A DNA stretch of 64,000 bases, taken from contig JASWHV010000008.1 of NCBI GenBank assembly GCA_030760725.1, positions 33,576,720 to 33,640,719 on the forward strand, read 5' to 3'. Below are positions 34,346 through 46,261 of the stretch, piece after piece; position 1 is the stretch's first letter, and the number at the start of each line of letters is the position of its first letter. Below the pieces are notes generated by a model that worked only from the letters and a program-made list of their open reading frames with translations, was not told the origin of the DNA and made no database searches. Made by a program: the position numbers and the translations under genes. This stretch comes from Neostapfia colusana. Taxonomy: Eukaryota; Streptophyta; Magnoliopsida; Poales; Poaceae.

Positions 34346-37300
34346 TGTGAGGCCCGGAGATCGCAGTGGGTGGTGCCGTGCGATGCGGCACCCAACAGCA
34401 TGCACGAAAAGACGATAAGAACATAACGGAACCATTTTCTTACTCAAGATAATTTCTTTTACAACACAATGTACACACGCAGCGGAAATTAAAACTAGCT
34501 GGACAAACTACTCACTCTCGACCCTAACTACGCCGAAAAGAAGTCGTTCAGCCCGTGAACGCTTCCTACTAGCTTCACCAAAGAGAGGTAGCGGCTAGGT
34601 TTCCGATGAGTTGAACGAACCGTGAGGTTCGTCGTCTCACCGAACAACCCTCTTCATAGCAGGCATCCTGCTACCTGCAAAAACAACTCAGAAGCAACCG
34701 TGAGCACTAAGGCTCATCAAGACTTAACCGTCACTCCTAAACATGTAACTCTAAATGCAGGGGTAGTAAGACAGTAGGAACAGGAATTTGCAAAATGCAG
34801 CTTGACTAAACTTGATCCTTATATTCAGATTCTTATAGCTTTCATTTTAGTGGTCCTCACACCTCACAACATCGGAAGTCCACAATCAAACAAGAAACGC
34901 TTATCCCGATGTTGCTAGCCTAAGGTGGAAATGAAATTTAGTTGGCTCTATATCTACTTCAGTCAAGGTTCCAATACAGTGATTAGTCCACAAACAACAT
35001 GTTAAGAGACTTAGTTCCTCTTCTTACTAAATCACGGCGCAGTGGGCAAGTATGCTCAATCCTCTTCCGCGAGCGACGGTGATTCGAATCAATAATAACC
35101 CGGAATACACGACACATACACCCGCCTCGAAAGACTCTCTCAAGAGATCTTTCTTACGTTGTATGCAGCAACCTTTCACATGACACCCCGACATAGAAAA
35201 ACGATTCGCGCCGAGTAGGATGGTCCTCTATGCGGACATGTTGAAGTTGCCCGCTAAAGGATTTACACCTCCCGCCTTCTCAACGCCATTCCCACGCGAA
35301 GGATGAGTTTCTATATCACGGTCCATCGAATTACATCGATTTCATGGGTCCCATACCCCACTATATATCCGGTACAGCTCAATCTTGTCCAGCAGGGCCG
35401 CATACATACGGTCCTTAACCGACACGGACGGGGCTACAACCAACCTCCACATTTGCCTTACCATCCCGGTCCAGGCCAAATGTGGTCTCAAGCATTGTCA
35501 CACCCATCGCAGGTCGAGACCAACCTTGAGCGCTCCATCCTACAGGAACATCCCCGCCCCCATCTCATTTTCATGAGGGTGCTCTTATCATTAACCTCTC
35601 GCGAGTAACTCCATTACTCGCACTTTCTCGCGAGTAGCTTTTTACTACTCGACTTCTACCGAGCTAGCTACAACATTAGCCTAGCATCTACAACGAGGCA
35701 AAGCCTACACTAAACCTTCTACTCAGGGATGTAATAGTCATGCAAGTGGGTTTCAATAATCCTAGACATAATGCACAATATCAAGTCTAATAAACATGAG
35801 GTGAAGTAAAGCAAAATTTAAAACGGTAACGATATGCAAACCGGGGATTGCCTTTCTCAACGGTTTTATTAGAAGCTAGGAGTTAGTCTTCATCTGGAGA
35901 ACCCGCCAAACTCGTCACGAGATGGAGATCCTCGCTGTAGAGTCGAGTCCTCGTCGAACGTCGACGTCACGTGCTATTAAGATGATTTATGCACATGTAT
36001 TCAAAAGCATTTTAGAAAATGATTCAAAACTGTTGTACAAGTTAACTCACACATAAGAGAGTTAAACAACAGCAAGGTTTCTGTTGTTGGATCTAAACCT
36101 TAGAGAAGATGAAAGCTAGGGCGGAAAGAGATACTAGTAATCACCATGTGATTAAGTCCATTATATGAACACTTAAAACTAAAAGATGGTAGCTCAAGTT
36201 CCAGAGGTCCAATGAAGCTGAGAATTTAACCACACCCTCTATGAATGGTATTATGCAGTGTGCAAAAATTGAGCTCAAGAAATAGCTTCATGTGAGCACA
36301 ATAAATCCTTATGTGGTTTTCACTAACCTGCCTTTATCCCCTAGATATTAAGCTTTCCTATGCTGCAAAGTAGACTTTTTGTGAAGTACAAAATGTCCTG
36401 AGTCCATAGGAATTGTTTTTACCATTTTTGGAGTTTCCTACATGGAGATATGGATTTTACAAAGAATGGGGAAAAGCTGAAATTGTCTCTGTTCATTTTC
36501 CCATTTTTCAGAGACATAAGGAATGAACACATCATTTGACCAAGCAAATTGGGTCCAATGCCTCTGAATTTTTTACTGAAGTTCAAGGAATTGTGTAAGA
36601 ATGTCGTGTCCAAATTTGGGAATTTTCCAATAAACAGAACTCCTGTAAAAATTCAGAAAATATTTTCCTTAAATAAATTAATGAGCCAAATCCAGAGATT
36701 TCCATAAATATTGGGCTCCACCCCTGGATTGTACTCTTTGAGAGGAATCCAACAAAATTTGTTTCACAATTTTGGGACACTCCTACACAAAGTTATGGCT
36801 CTCCAAAGTTTGAACTAAAGTGGGAAAATCTGGAAAATGTTTAAATGCCGACAGTGGGTCCCACCTGTCATCCCTAACCTCCAGACTCGCGCCAAAGAGG
36901 GCAGTGGAGGCCCCCTCCGGTGAGGTCGCCAGAAATGCACTTCCCAGCGACCTCCAGACCCCATTCTGGCCGCGCCCCCATATTTCCCCATGCTGAACAC
37001 ATTGGTGAGGTCGCCGGCGGCTGAAACTCGCCGGGAAACAGGGCGCACCGGCCACAGCAAACCCTAGGGCTCCGGCGAGGTCTTGCACGGTGAATTCTCC
37101 ACCAAATGGTCGGTTCTTGAGCTCTACAGCACCAGGGGGTCATGTAGAATACCAGCATGAGGTCTAAACAAGCTGGGGAGGGATCTAAACCTATCGGCAC
37201 CGTGCGCCCGATAGGGTCCAGCGGTATACCCTCAAAAAGTACCCGGATTCCTCACTCTACACTCAATTTCTTGGTCCAAAATCGATGGAGGAGGTGTGCT

Positions 37301-38517
37301 AGGCAGTTAACATCCTGTGTGTGAAGTTTGAGACCCAACAAACACGATTTGAGGACAAATTTTACAATTCCTTACCTCAAGGTCCGTTTCTGCCGCCCGG
37401 GAGAAAAACTTGAAATTTTCCCTCTGTGATCAATGGCTAGGGCTGACCTTTGGAGGTGAGCAACTCGACTTGTTGGTGCAAGATGGGGTGGCTTGCCTGG
37501 GCGTGATCCCTTCTAGTTTGGGCTGTCCACGGCGTCCAGTTTCGGTTCCTTGAGTTTGAACTTGGGAGCAGAGGAAACCTCGCTGTTTCTAGGCGCCAGC
37601 AGGCATGGATCACTGCGGTGAGGTTGCTAGACGGATAGAGCACTCATGGGTGAAGGTTTTTGCTGTTGGAAGCTCGGGCAAAGGGTCTTGGTTCAGTTGC
37701 TGGCGATCAGGAGATGCAAGGCACCGCTGGGTTCTTCTCGGGTGGGAAATTCACAGGAGCGAGGCAGCACGGGGCTGAGACCGAGCTGGGAGAAGCAAAC
37801 TAGTCTTGTTGCACTCGCTGTGAAGGATTAGATCGAGCAAAAGATCAAAACAGGAGGTGTCCACCGCAGAGACTCGGGATAGGTCGGCTTCCGGGGGAGG
37901 AGAAAAAAAACTGAGTCGGTTTGTTTACCCGTGTGTATGACATGTGGGCCACAGCCCCCAAATATCTCCCCTTTCCGTGTTTTAATTTTTCCCGCACCGC
38001 CTTATTCCAAATTCAACCAAAATTGGATGGTAGACCAAACAATATACGAGGAATTTGAATCTGAAATAAAATTTCAAAATTGAGCTTGTTTGGTTCAGTT
38101 TTCAAATTCAAATTTGAATTTGAACTCCCCCTCGAATATTTTTGGATTAATTGGTATACGGGCTCCAAAAATAGCCAAGTTTGGATCATGAGCTCATTGA
38201 CACATGGGAAACGCATCGGTGAGTTCATTTGCATGCATTAGGGCAATCTGAACATGAATTCTTTCAAAAGAATTCAACTTTTGTTTAAACTCCCTCCACT
38301 CTACTCATAGAGAAGGTGCACATGAGTTAGAGTTTTTGGGAACGAAATTCTTTCCCCTAGGTTAACATGTGTTGAGCATGGGCTAGAGAAAATTTTTAAC
38401 TCCCTCACCTGTCCATATTTGTGTTCATCATTTCATGTGACACAACTATAGTCTTTTATCGCTTTAACTTTGTTTCATAAGTTGACATCAAACTTTACAA
38501 AAGTTAGGGCTGTTACA
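34346..38517 (-). repeat. 5' LTR of TE-A1, complete (4.17 kb)
   Basis: It runs from TGTGAGGCCC to GGCTGTTACA on the + strand. It is bounded by the primer-binding site on the left and by unrelated LTR sequence of TE-A3 on the right. The 5 bases after it are GAACA (38518-38522), the expected target-site duplication, whose partner would lie left of the window. It is the reference for recognising the broken LTR pieces. Confidence 0.9.
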
Positions 38518-39615
38518 GAACAACTGAGAATTTTGGGTTTTCATACCGGATCATCGGTTTGTGGCCGCCGGTGAAGTTTTCCCAAATTCTCGCTCGGTGG
38601 TTCACGGCTTTGCTTTAGGTTTCGAGGTGAGCAGCACGGTTCACCGGCGCGTCCGGGGATGTCCTTGCTCGGGCGTGAAAGTTCCTGGTGTAGGCTGTCC
38701 ACGTGAGCCCGTTCGGGTCTAGCTTTCGGACCAGCACATGCACGCTTCGTTCTTGGTCGGGGCAGCCGAAAACCTCTCAGTTTTGTGCCGAGGAAGTGGA
38801 GTGAAGTCCTCTGGTGCCGATTTTTGGCTTGGGAGGCGCTGTGGCACGAGCCTGGCGGTTTCCCGATCAAGGACCCGAGGCGGCTATAAGCGGCGGCTCG
38901 ATTTTCTTTCTTGCGTGGGGGTGAAGCAGCGAACAGGAGCTCGGTCACTGGCGATGGATCACGCCGAGAGGTAAGGGAGCCACGAGCAGCTCTCCAGTGC
39001 TGCTACTTCGGTGAGGAGGTGGCAGCAGCTTCGCTCTCGGTGGCACCTGGAGCTCGCTCGGCAGCTCGGGTGTGAGCCGATAAACAGAGAGCTGACTTAG
39101 GCAGTAAGTTATTTCCTCCTCCTCTCAATGACAATTGGGACCCACAGATTCTCTCCCAAATATCTCCAAATTTTTGGCACTTTGCAAATTCAGCTATGAG
39201 GAACTCAAATTCAAAAGCTGTTTGGAGTTTTGACATGATGTTCTTCAGTTCAAATTTAAATTCAAATTTCAAAGAAATTCATAGGCCACTTTGATACTCA
39301 TATCAAAGCACCTCAAATTTTCTCAAAATTTTGCTACCTCATAATTTGGACATGAGGAATTCAATTATGCCCTCTGATCTTTGAGTTGGCCATTGCAAAT
39401 ACCCCTTCTTAAACAACAGTTTGAATTTTTCTGTTTGAAAATGGCCTTCTTCTCTTCGAAGTGAAACCTTTAGCTCAAACTGAATTTAAAGTCCTATTGC
39501 ACATGCCAACACTTATATGATTACATAAAAGTTTTTACAAGTCCCATTTCTTGAATTTCAACTGAACTTTAATTATCACTAAAGTTTTCCCTTTACAAGT
39601 TTTGGAACCTTTACA
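38518..39615 (-). repeat. TE-A3 3' LTR fragment
   Basis: This is the part of an LTR next to the polypurine tract, ending AACCTTTACA at 39615. It has the same GC-rich then AT-rich layout as the family-A LTRs, but the sequence differs apart from short words. Frames in the GC-rich part (38540-38980) have no recognisable product. Its left part is cut by TE-A1. Confidence 0.8.
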
Positions 39616-39634
39616 TTCCTCTCCCCTTAAAAAG
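39616..39634 (-). other. Polypurine tract of TE-A3
   Basis: CTTTTTAAGGGGAGAGGAA on the minus strand, directly before the 3' LTR. Confidence 0.8.
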
Positions 39635-39639
39635 AATCT

Positions 39640-40898
39640 CGTCCCGAGATTCATGATTAAGAACAATGCGGGGAGGGTGACTACGGAACACAAGCCTCTA
39701 ATAACTCCGGATGATTGCGTTGCAAATACTCCTTGCTTTCCCATGTAGCTTCGTCGGACTTGTGATTTTCTCATAGCACCTTGAAAAATCGCAGCGTCCG
39801 GTTTCTGGTCTCTCGAGTCTTTTAATCAATTATACGGGTTGGATGCTCGACATAAGTGAGGTCCGGCTTCAAATCTGCTATGGCCTCCGTGAGAATCTTC
39901 GTCCGAACTTTCAAACACTTCCGTAACTGAGAGATGTGGAAGACGTTATGAACTCTGGCTAAGGCTGCCGGTAGCTCCAAACGGTATGCCACGGGTCCAC
40001 ACCTTTCAATGATGGCGAAGGGACCGATAAAATGCGGAGCTAATTTCCTTTTCACTCCGAACCAGTGAATGCCCTTCATAGGAGATACGCGGAGATATAA
40101 GTGGTCCCCAACTTGAAATTCCAGACGATGCCTCTTATCCGCATAGCTCTTTTGTCTGGACTGAGCGACTTTAAGATTTGCTTGAATAAGCCTTACCTGC
40201 TCTTCAGCTTCATTTACGAGATCAATCCCGTAAATAACTCTCTTGCCAGATTCATACCAATTCAAGGGTGTGCGGCACTTCCGGCCATAGAGAGATTCAT
40301 AAGGTGCCATTTTGATACTTGATTGATACCCGTTGTTATATGGGAACTCTGCCAATGGTAAGTGATCATCCCAGCTCTTACCGTGGTGAATGGCACACGC
40401 TCTCAGCATATCTTCAAGTATTTGATTCACCCTCTCAGTTTGCCCATCGGGTTGAGGGTGATACGCGGAGCTTCGAATCAATTTGGTTCCCAAGGATGCG
40501 TGTAGCTGCTCCTAGAAACGAGCAACAAACAACGCGCCTCGATCGGAGATGATCGTCCGAGGAACTCCATGTAGGCACAAGATCCGTGCTATGTATAACT
40601 CCGCATACTGCTTGGCGGTGTATCTGGTATGCATCGGAATGAAACGTGCCGATTTGGTTAATCGTTCAACGATTACCCAAATCGAATCATGGTGGTGTGA
40701 GGTCATCGGCAACCCAACAATGAAATCCATACTCAAGTCTTCCCACTTCCATGCCGGTACTTGTAGCGGTTGCAACAGGCCCGACTTCTTCACATGGTCA
40801 GCCTTAACTCTTCGACACGTATCACATTCTAAAACGTACTTGGCAACTTCTCGTTTCATACGTGTCCACCAAAACTTCTTCCGGAGGTCTTGGTACAT
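39640..40898 (-). pseudogene. TE-A3 integrase core and chromodomain-like end
   Basis: From 40898 leftward: zinc-finger end (CDTCRRVKADH), first Asp in SMDFIVGLP, WVIVERLTKSARF, second Asp in SDRGALF, then a stop near 40512 where other copies have Trp (TGG to TAG). Next come the Glu in GQTERVNQ, the GDHLYLRVSP domain, VFHISQLRKC and PTRIID. A further stop at 39822 and others down to 39660 break the chromodomain. Confidence 0.87.
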
Positions 40899-41692
40899 TT
40901 TATTGCTGCCAGGATGAATAGAAATTTGGATATGTGAGCCTCATCCAAAATTTTCTTCGCAAGCCTCATATCACGGGGTACAACTATCCGGTCCTTGAAC
41001 CATAAGGTATCTTCATCATCTAACCGGAAACATTTCATCTCCCCGTCCTTCAACCTCCTTCTGGTATGAGCCATGCCCTTGTCTTGTTTTTGAGCTTCCA
41101 TGACCTCCTCTCTTATTGTGGGTATGAGAGCCAAATTATGTAAAGCTTCATATGGAACCAAGTAGAGACTTGGTTCTTCCTCTTCTATCGGCGTAATGGT
41201 AAGGTTATGAATATGACACTTCCGGCTGAGTGAATCGGCAACCACATTTGCCTTGCCCGGATGATAATGAATTTCAATCTCATAGTCCTTGATCAGCTCC
41301 AACCATCGCCGTTGCTGCATATTCAACTCTTTCTGAGTGAATATGTACTTCAAGATTTTGTGGTCGGTGTAGAGATGAACCAGATTTCCCAATAGGTAAT
41401 GTCTCCACATCTTCAAAGCTAATACCACAGCAGCAAACTCAAGATCATGAGTTGGATAATGTTGCTCATGATTCCGTAATTGCCGTGATCCATATGCGAC
41501 CACACGTCCTCCTTGCATGAGTACACAACCAAGTCCGACGCCGGACACATCACAATAAACATCAAAAGGCTTGGTTGTATCCGGTTGAGCAAGAACCGGG
41601 GCTGTTGTGAGCTGTTTCACCAACGCTTGAAAAGCTTCCTCACATGGCTTGCTCCAATCATATTTGATGCCCTTCTTCAGTAGCTCCGTCAT
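40856..41692 (-). pseudogene. TE-A3 RNase H and integrase zinc-finger region
   Basis: RNase H is complete here: FDVYCDVSGVGLGC (note Val for the usual Ala after the Asp), RQLRNHEQHYPTHDLEFAAVVLALKMWRH split over two motifs, DHKILKYIF and HYHPGKANVVADSLSRK. The frame shifts by one base near 40925 inside the zinc finger, so the last ~20 codons are out of frame. Confidence 0.87.
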
Positions 41693-42461
41693 AGGTATGG
41701 AGATTTTTTAGAAGCTCGGGATGAACCTCTGATAAAATCCTGCCAAACCTAAGAAGCTACGAACTTCATGGACTGAAGTTGGAGACTTCCATTGCAGCAC
41801 TTGTTCAATCTTGCTTGGATCAACAGCAATGCCTTCCGCTGAAATAATATGTCCAAGAAATGGCACTTGGTTGATTCAGAATTCACATTTACTAAACTTT
41901 GCATAGAGCTTGTGATCTCTCAGTCGTTGGAGCATAATGTGCAAATGTTTAGCGTGTTCCTCTTCAGATTTGGAATAGACCAAGATGTCGTCGATGAATA
42001 CCACGATGAACTGATCCAGCTCCGGCATGAACACCGAGTTCATTAGATACATAAAGTGAGCCGGAGCGTTGGTCAACCCAAATGACATGAGAAGATACTC
42101 ATAGAGTCCATATCTTGTCGAGAATGCTGTTTCCGGGATATCTTCCGCTCGAATCTTGATTTGATGATATCCCGACCTTAAGTCCATCTTGGAGAAGACT
42201 TTAGCACCCACTAGCTGATCGAAAAGAATATCAGTTCTTAGTAGTGGATACTTGTTCTTTATTGTTACAGCATTTAAAAGACGATAATCGACGCATAGCC
42301 TCAGAGTCTCATCCTTCTTCTTCACAAATAAAGCCGAGCAACCCCATGGTGATGAACTTGGACGAATGAACCCCTTGTCCATCAGATCTTTGAGTTGCTC
42401 CTTCAGCTCAGTTAATTCACTTGGAGCCATTTTGTATGGTCTCCAAAAGATCGGCGTGGTT
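41693..42461 (-). pseudogene. TE-A3 reverse transcriptase, cut by TE-B1
   Basis: RT motifs run from RRPYKM-equivalent sequence at the right edge through GFIRPSSSPWG, LCVDYR, KMDLRSGYHQI, SFGLTNAPAHF and FIDDILVYS (42430-41876). After a TGA at 41874 (Trp in other copies) the thumb follows, with a further stop near 41709. The right edge at 42461 is the GTGGT target site of TE-B1. Confidence 0.88.
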
Positions 42462-42851
42462 GTAAGACCCCAAAACCTTCTAAAGAGGGGAACTTAAAAT
42501 TTTTTGGATGTATTGCATGTGGTGCAGAAATTCAAATTCAAGCTGGAATTCAAATTCAAATCAAAACAGAAAAGAAAAGGAAAAAGAAAAAGAAAAACCC
42601 CAACCGGCCAGTGGGCCGAAACCCGCCAGCCGGCCCAATCCCCCACGCCAGCCCGAAACCGCGCCCCCTCTCTCCCTCTCACTGACACGCGGGGCCCGCG
42701 TGTCATCCCTCACCTCCCGCGCGCCCCAACCGCTCCGGTTCCTTCGCGCCGATCACACCCGACGCTCCCGGATTCCTCGCGCTCGACCCAACCCCAAATC
42801 CCTCGTGCCGGCCTGCTCGATCGCAACAAACCCCCCGCGCCCCCGGCCCTG

Positions 42852-42858
42852 ATATAAA
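42852..42858 (+). promoter_or_regulatory. TATA-like box in TE-B1 5' LTR
   Basis: ATATAAA ahead of a GC-rich transcribed-looking leader. The same place in TE-B3 reads CTATAAAAA (60168-60176), a stronger TATA box; in the TE-B1 3' LTR it has decayed to GATAAAAA. Transcription would start about 30 bases downstream. Confidence 0.6.
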
Positions 42859-44570
42859 CAGATGAACCCGCCGCCCTCCCCTCACACGAGCAGTTTCTCT
42901 CCCGGTGAGCGCCGCCGCCGTTGAGCTTGGAATTCCCCAAGAGCGTCGCCGTATCCCTCTGTCAAACCGATCTCGTGACCCCGCAGCACCGCGCACAATC
43001 TGTAGACGCCGACCCCGGAGGGAAACACCGCCGGAAACGACCATCCCGACGCTCGCCGGTGAGTACCGCCACCGCTCGCCGGTGAAACTTTCGAATTACA
43101 CGGTTCCGATCCATCCTAATCATCGGTGTGCCATCTCTAGACCCTAGTGAAGCGTAACGACCCGAGAACTCGAAGGGATCACCGCCCCAACTGCCACTTC
43201 AACGAGCGCAGCAAGCCGCCGTCGCCTGTCCTCGTCGCCGACCGGGTTCCGAGTCCTTCAGGCCTAAGAAATTAGCTTAGGTGAGCTCCCCTTCCTCCCC
43301 TCTGCCGTTTGCTACCAAAAATAGCGGATGTTAGCGTATGTAGATGAAGATCCGCGACCTCGCCGGCGAGATCACGCCTATGCCGCCGTGCGCCGCCGCG
43401 CGCGCGGGCGAATTCCGGTAGGGAGTGATGTGGCCTCTTGTGCGCCGTCTATTTTAAATCGCACAGTAGAAATAAAACCGACGCGTAACGGTTCGGCGAT
43501 CTAATCCGAGCTGTCTGTTTTAAATCAGACGGTCCACGTCAGCTCCGCGTTATAAAGGCCGGGATTCTTACGCGCTACCCCCTGGGGATCTCGGAAAACA
43601 TGAGCTAGCCCCGGAAACTTCTGATCTAGCCCCTGGAACTTCAGAAATTTGTGTAAATTCATTTAAAAATCAGTTTTAGCCCCTGGACTTAATAGAAATT
43701 AGGAAAACCCCTCTGTTATGTGTAGTTAGACCCCTGGAAATTTATGAAATAGTAAATTAGACCCTGCAGTAGGGTGGATTTACCTTTTTGACCCTATATG
43801 ATATTAAATTCAGAAATTTGAATATGTGACTAGGATTTAAATTTAAAAGGAAAGGCAAACAAATGTGCAAATTCAAATTTAAACTCTCCTAGCCCTTGGA
43901 AAACTTTAGAATGAGTTAAAAATAGATTTTAGGCTGAAATGAAACCTGCCTAAGTGTTGTTCATATTTATTAGTTCTAGAAACACATTTTTAGGCTAGGA
44001 AATAGTTCAGAAAATTGATAAAATAAATTTAAATTAGTTCTCATCAGAGGAGAAGTTCAAAAATATATTATTTAATATTTTAGATCAGAACTTATTCTGT
44101 TTAGATGATATGTCCTACTATTTAATATTAAAACTCACTTTTAGGCATAGAAAATAAATCTGAAAAATATAGGAAAATAGGTAAGCATAATTAGAAAATG
44201 ATAAATGAAGTCTCCAAATCCAAAAACTTCAATTTAGGATTTGGTAGAAGATCTGAAAACCTATTTGGAGTAGGAAATTACCTTTCATGCAAACTTGGTA
44301 GCTAAGAAGTGTATTAATTAAATATAAAGAATTTGTTCAAATTGGAAATTCATATATAGTGTGCAAACAGAAATCTGAATACAAAAGTTAGAAATCATAT
44401 ACATATGTTTAAAAGTGCATGTAGGCCAAAAATCAACACATGTAGAGTAACCACAACACTTAGAAATGTGAATGACTTTCATAGGTATGTATGTGTAGTT
44501 TGTATGAAGTGAAAGTGTGAACTATGTCTTATGGATTGTTGTTTTCTTTTGCTATGTGTATTGGCATGAG

Positions 44571-44642
44571 TAGAACCTGCCCCAGAGCAAGTTCTCCCCT
44601 TCCAAGACCAAGACTTTCCATTCTCAGAGCAGCAGGAAGAAG
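44571..44642 (+). other. Acidic small-exon candidate in family-B LTR
   Basis: After GGCATGAGTAG the LTR reads an acidic, Gln-rich peptide (EPAPEQVLPF, FSEQQEEG) up to GAAGAAG, followed by GCAAGT. In TE-B3 the same place reads GTAAGT (61778), a textbook donor, and a 33-base (in-frame) piece is missing inside. Copies also occur at ~53690-53761 and, reversed, at ~58327-58400. This suggests a spliced LTR exon; there is no direct proof of translation. Confidence 0.4.
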
Positions 44643-46048
44643 GCAAGTGTCCTTGACCACTTTGATCCTATGCTAGGATGTGTAGATAGAACTATTTGCA
44701 TTGTCAATTGAAATATGAAACCCATGCTAGGAAGTTTCCCTAGAATTGCATTATCTTGTTTCCTTGTAGCTAGGGTTGGGATTTGTTTTATTATGTCATT
44801 CATTCATATTACTTATGCTTAGCCATGCTTAGAATGGGATAAGTGGGATATGAGATTGTCAATTTATTTACCTTACTCTTGAATGATATATTATGAGTTA
44901 TGTATAGGTAGGGATCGAGGCAAGTTGGATGATTTGGTTGGTGCTGGGTGCACAAGACTCGGGTTTGTGTTTAGTACTTGCCTGGATCCTAAGGACCGGT
45001 TCATGGAGCATGTAACCTGGCTTTACCGTGCCAACCACATGCTGAGATGGGGCAGCTTGGCCAATTAATTAGGTGTATCCCCGGCGTAGTATGGGTGTGT
45101 TGGATGGTGCGGGGAATAGGTGTCAGCTGGACTACCATATGAACCGCAAGGCTCAAGAGGGGGCCACTGCAGCGGGGTTGGAGCCTCTTGTATGCTGTTA
45201 GGGCTGAAACCTCAGTGGGCACACACTTGTCGGGAATCCCTTTGTAAAGGCCTCGTAGTGATCTCCTGGCTACACACCTGGGAAGTGTGAACGTGGTTCG
45301 CGGCCACTGGCATAATGGAGGTTCTTTTAGTCCACCCGACAACGGGGGATGAAATCACTACATGTGGGTACAGTGGTGCAAACTCTGCAGAGTCAAAACT
45401 GTCATGACAAACGTGCTCACGGTCAAGAGCGGCTTGGACTTATTCATGATTAGAGGATGATGGATTGGGAAGTTGTGGATGTTAAGCGGGAAGCTTAACA
45501 TTTGAGATGAGACTATGTTTACTTAATTCTGATGATGGGTTGGGAGATTGGGACCATTTCACCTGTGTAGTAATGTAGGTGCTTAATAAGCTAAGGTGAT
45601 AGGTATTAATTACGTAGTGCTTTAACCATGACTTCAACCTCTCCTTGCTCTAGCCATGCATGACATTACATTCCCACACTTGCTGAGTACCCATGGTACT
45701 CAAACTTGCTTTTCTGTTGGTTTATATTGCTGCCCAGGTCAAGAGAATGATGTGGTGTTTAATGATTAAGACTTTGGTCCCGAGGAAGGATTCTAGGTTT
45801 ACGGAGACCACCGGGTAACGCCTGTGACGCAGCCCACAAGATTTTATATTCCGCTGCTGCTTTATTTACATGTTCTGAACTTATTATCGTCCATCGAGAC
45901 GTATGCTATGTAAGACTTATTTATATTCGACACTTGGCTGGTAATAAATGATGCTTCATTATTTGTCATCACATGTATGAGAGAATGATCCTGACATACA
46001 TGTGGTATTCACTCGGTTGATCTTCGGAGAAACCGGGTGTGACAGAAG

Positions 46049-46060
46049 TGGTATCAGAAC
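46049..46060 (+). other. Primer-binding site of TE-B1
   Basis: TGGTATCAGAAC, four bases after the LTR end; matches initiator tRNA-Met at 11 of 12 positions. Confidence 0.88.
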
Positions 46061-46261
46061 CAAGGTTGCCTGTAGTAACGTGGACCTAGGTAAAAATGGA
46101 CGTATTTAAGGACCCTATTTTCTTAAAAACTATTTTACAAATGTGTGGGTTGAAGGTGTTATTTAATGGGGTCACTTTATTCATCTTACCCCAACTTTTA
46201 TTCAAAATACAAATTTTGTTTAATTCTTATCTAACTTAATTTTAAATGCTTTATGTTTTAG

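Larger units (their letters stand above)
4218..38517 (-). mobile_element. TE-A1, Ty3/gypsy chromovirus (Tekay-like), host of three insertions
   Basis: This is a minus-strand gypsy element. Its 3' LTR is in two pieces (4218-4499 and 21625-24197), the internal part lies at 24198-34345, and an intact 5' LTR lies at 34346-38517. It is interrupted by TE-A0 (left part of the 3' LTR), TE-A2 (4500-21624, GAGTC duplicated) and a CACTA element (26002-29935, AAG duplicated). Domain order is gag, protease, RT, RNase H, integrase, chromodomain, as in Ty3/gypsy chromoviruses. Long LTRs and the chromodomain suggest the Tekay clade. The first ~1320 bp of the 3' LTR should lie left of the window, beyond TE-A0. 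Confidence 0.85.
42462..46044 (+). repeat. 5' LTR of TE-B1 (3.58 kb)
   Basis: It runs TGTAAGACCCC to GGGTGTGACA. It contains a TATA-like ATATAAA at 42852-42858 followed by a GC-rich leader with three GGTGAG donor-like sites (42904, ~43059, ~43279). Next come a C-rich section with repeated TAGCCCCTGGA-like words (43570-43770), a long AT-rich part, the acidic small-exon candidate at 44571-44642, and poly(A)-signal-like AATAAA near 45945. With the promoter only ~0.4 kb from the left end, R-U5 would exceed 3 kb and may be spliced. Confidence 0.87.

Noticed and set aside
44883..45068. 61-codon frame present in all four family-B LTRs
   Set aside because: It stays open in every copy (also 54000, 57912 reverse, 62017), but most differences between copies change the amino acid, so no coding constraint is visible.
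45001..45342. 113-codon antisense frame in family-B LTRs
   Set aside because: It lies opposite transcribed-looking LTR sequence, has no motif, and is open only because the copies are similar.
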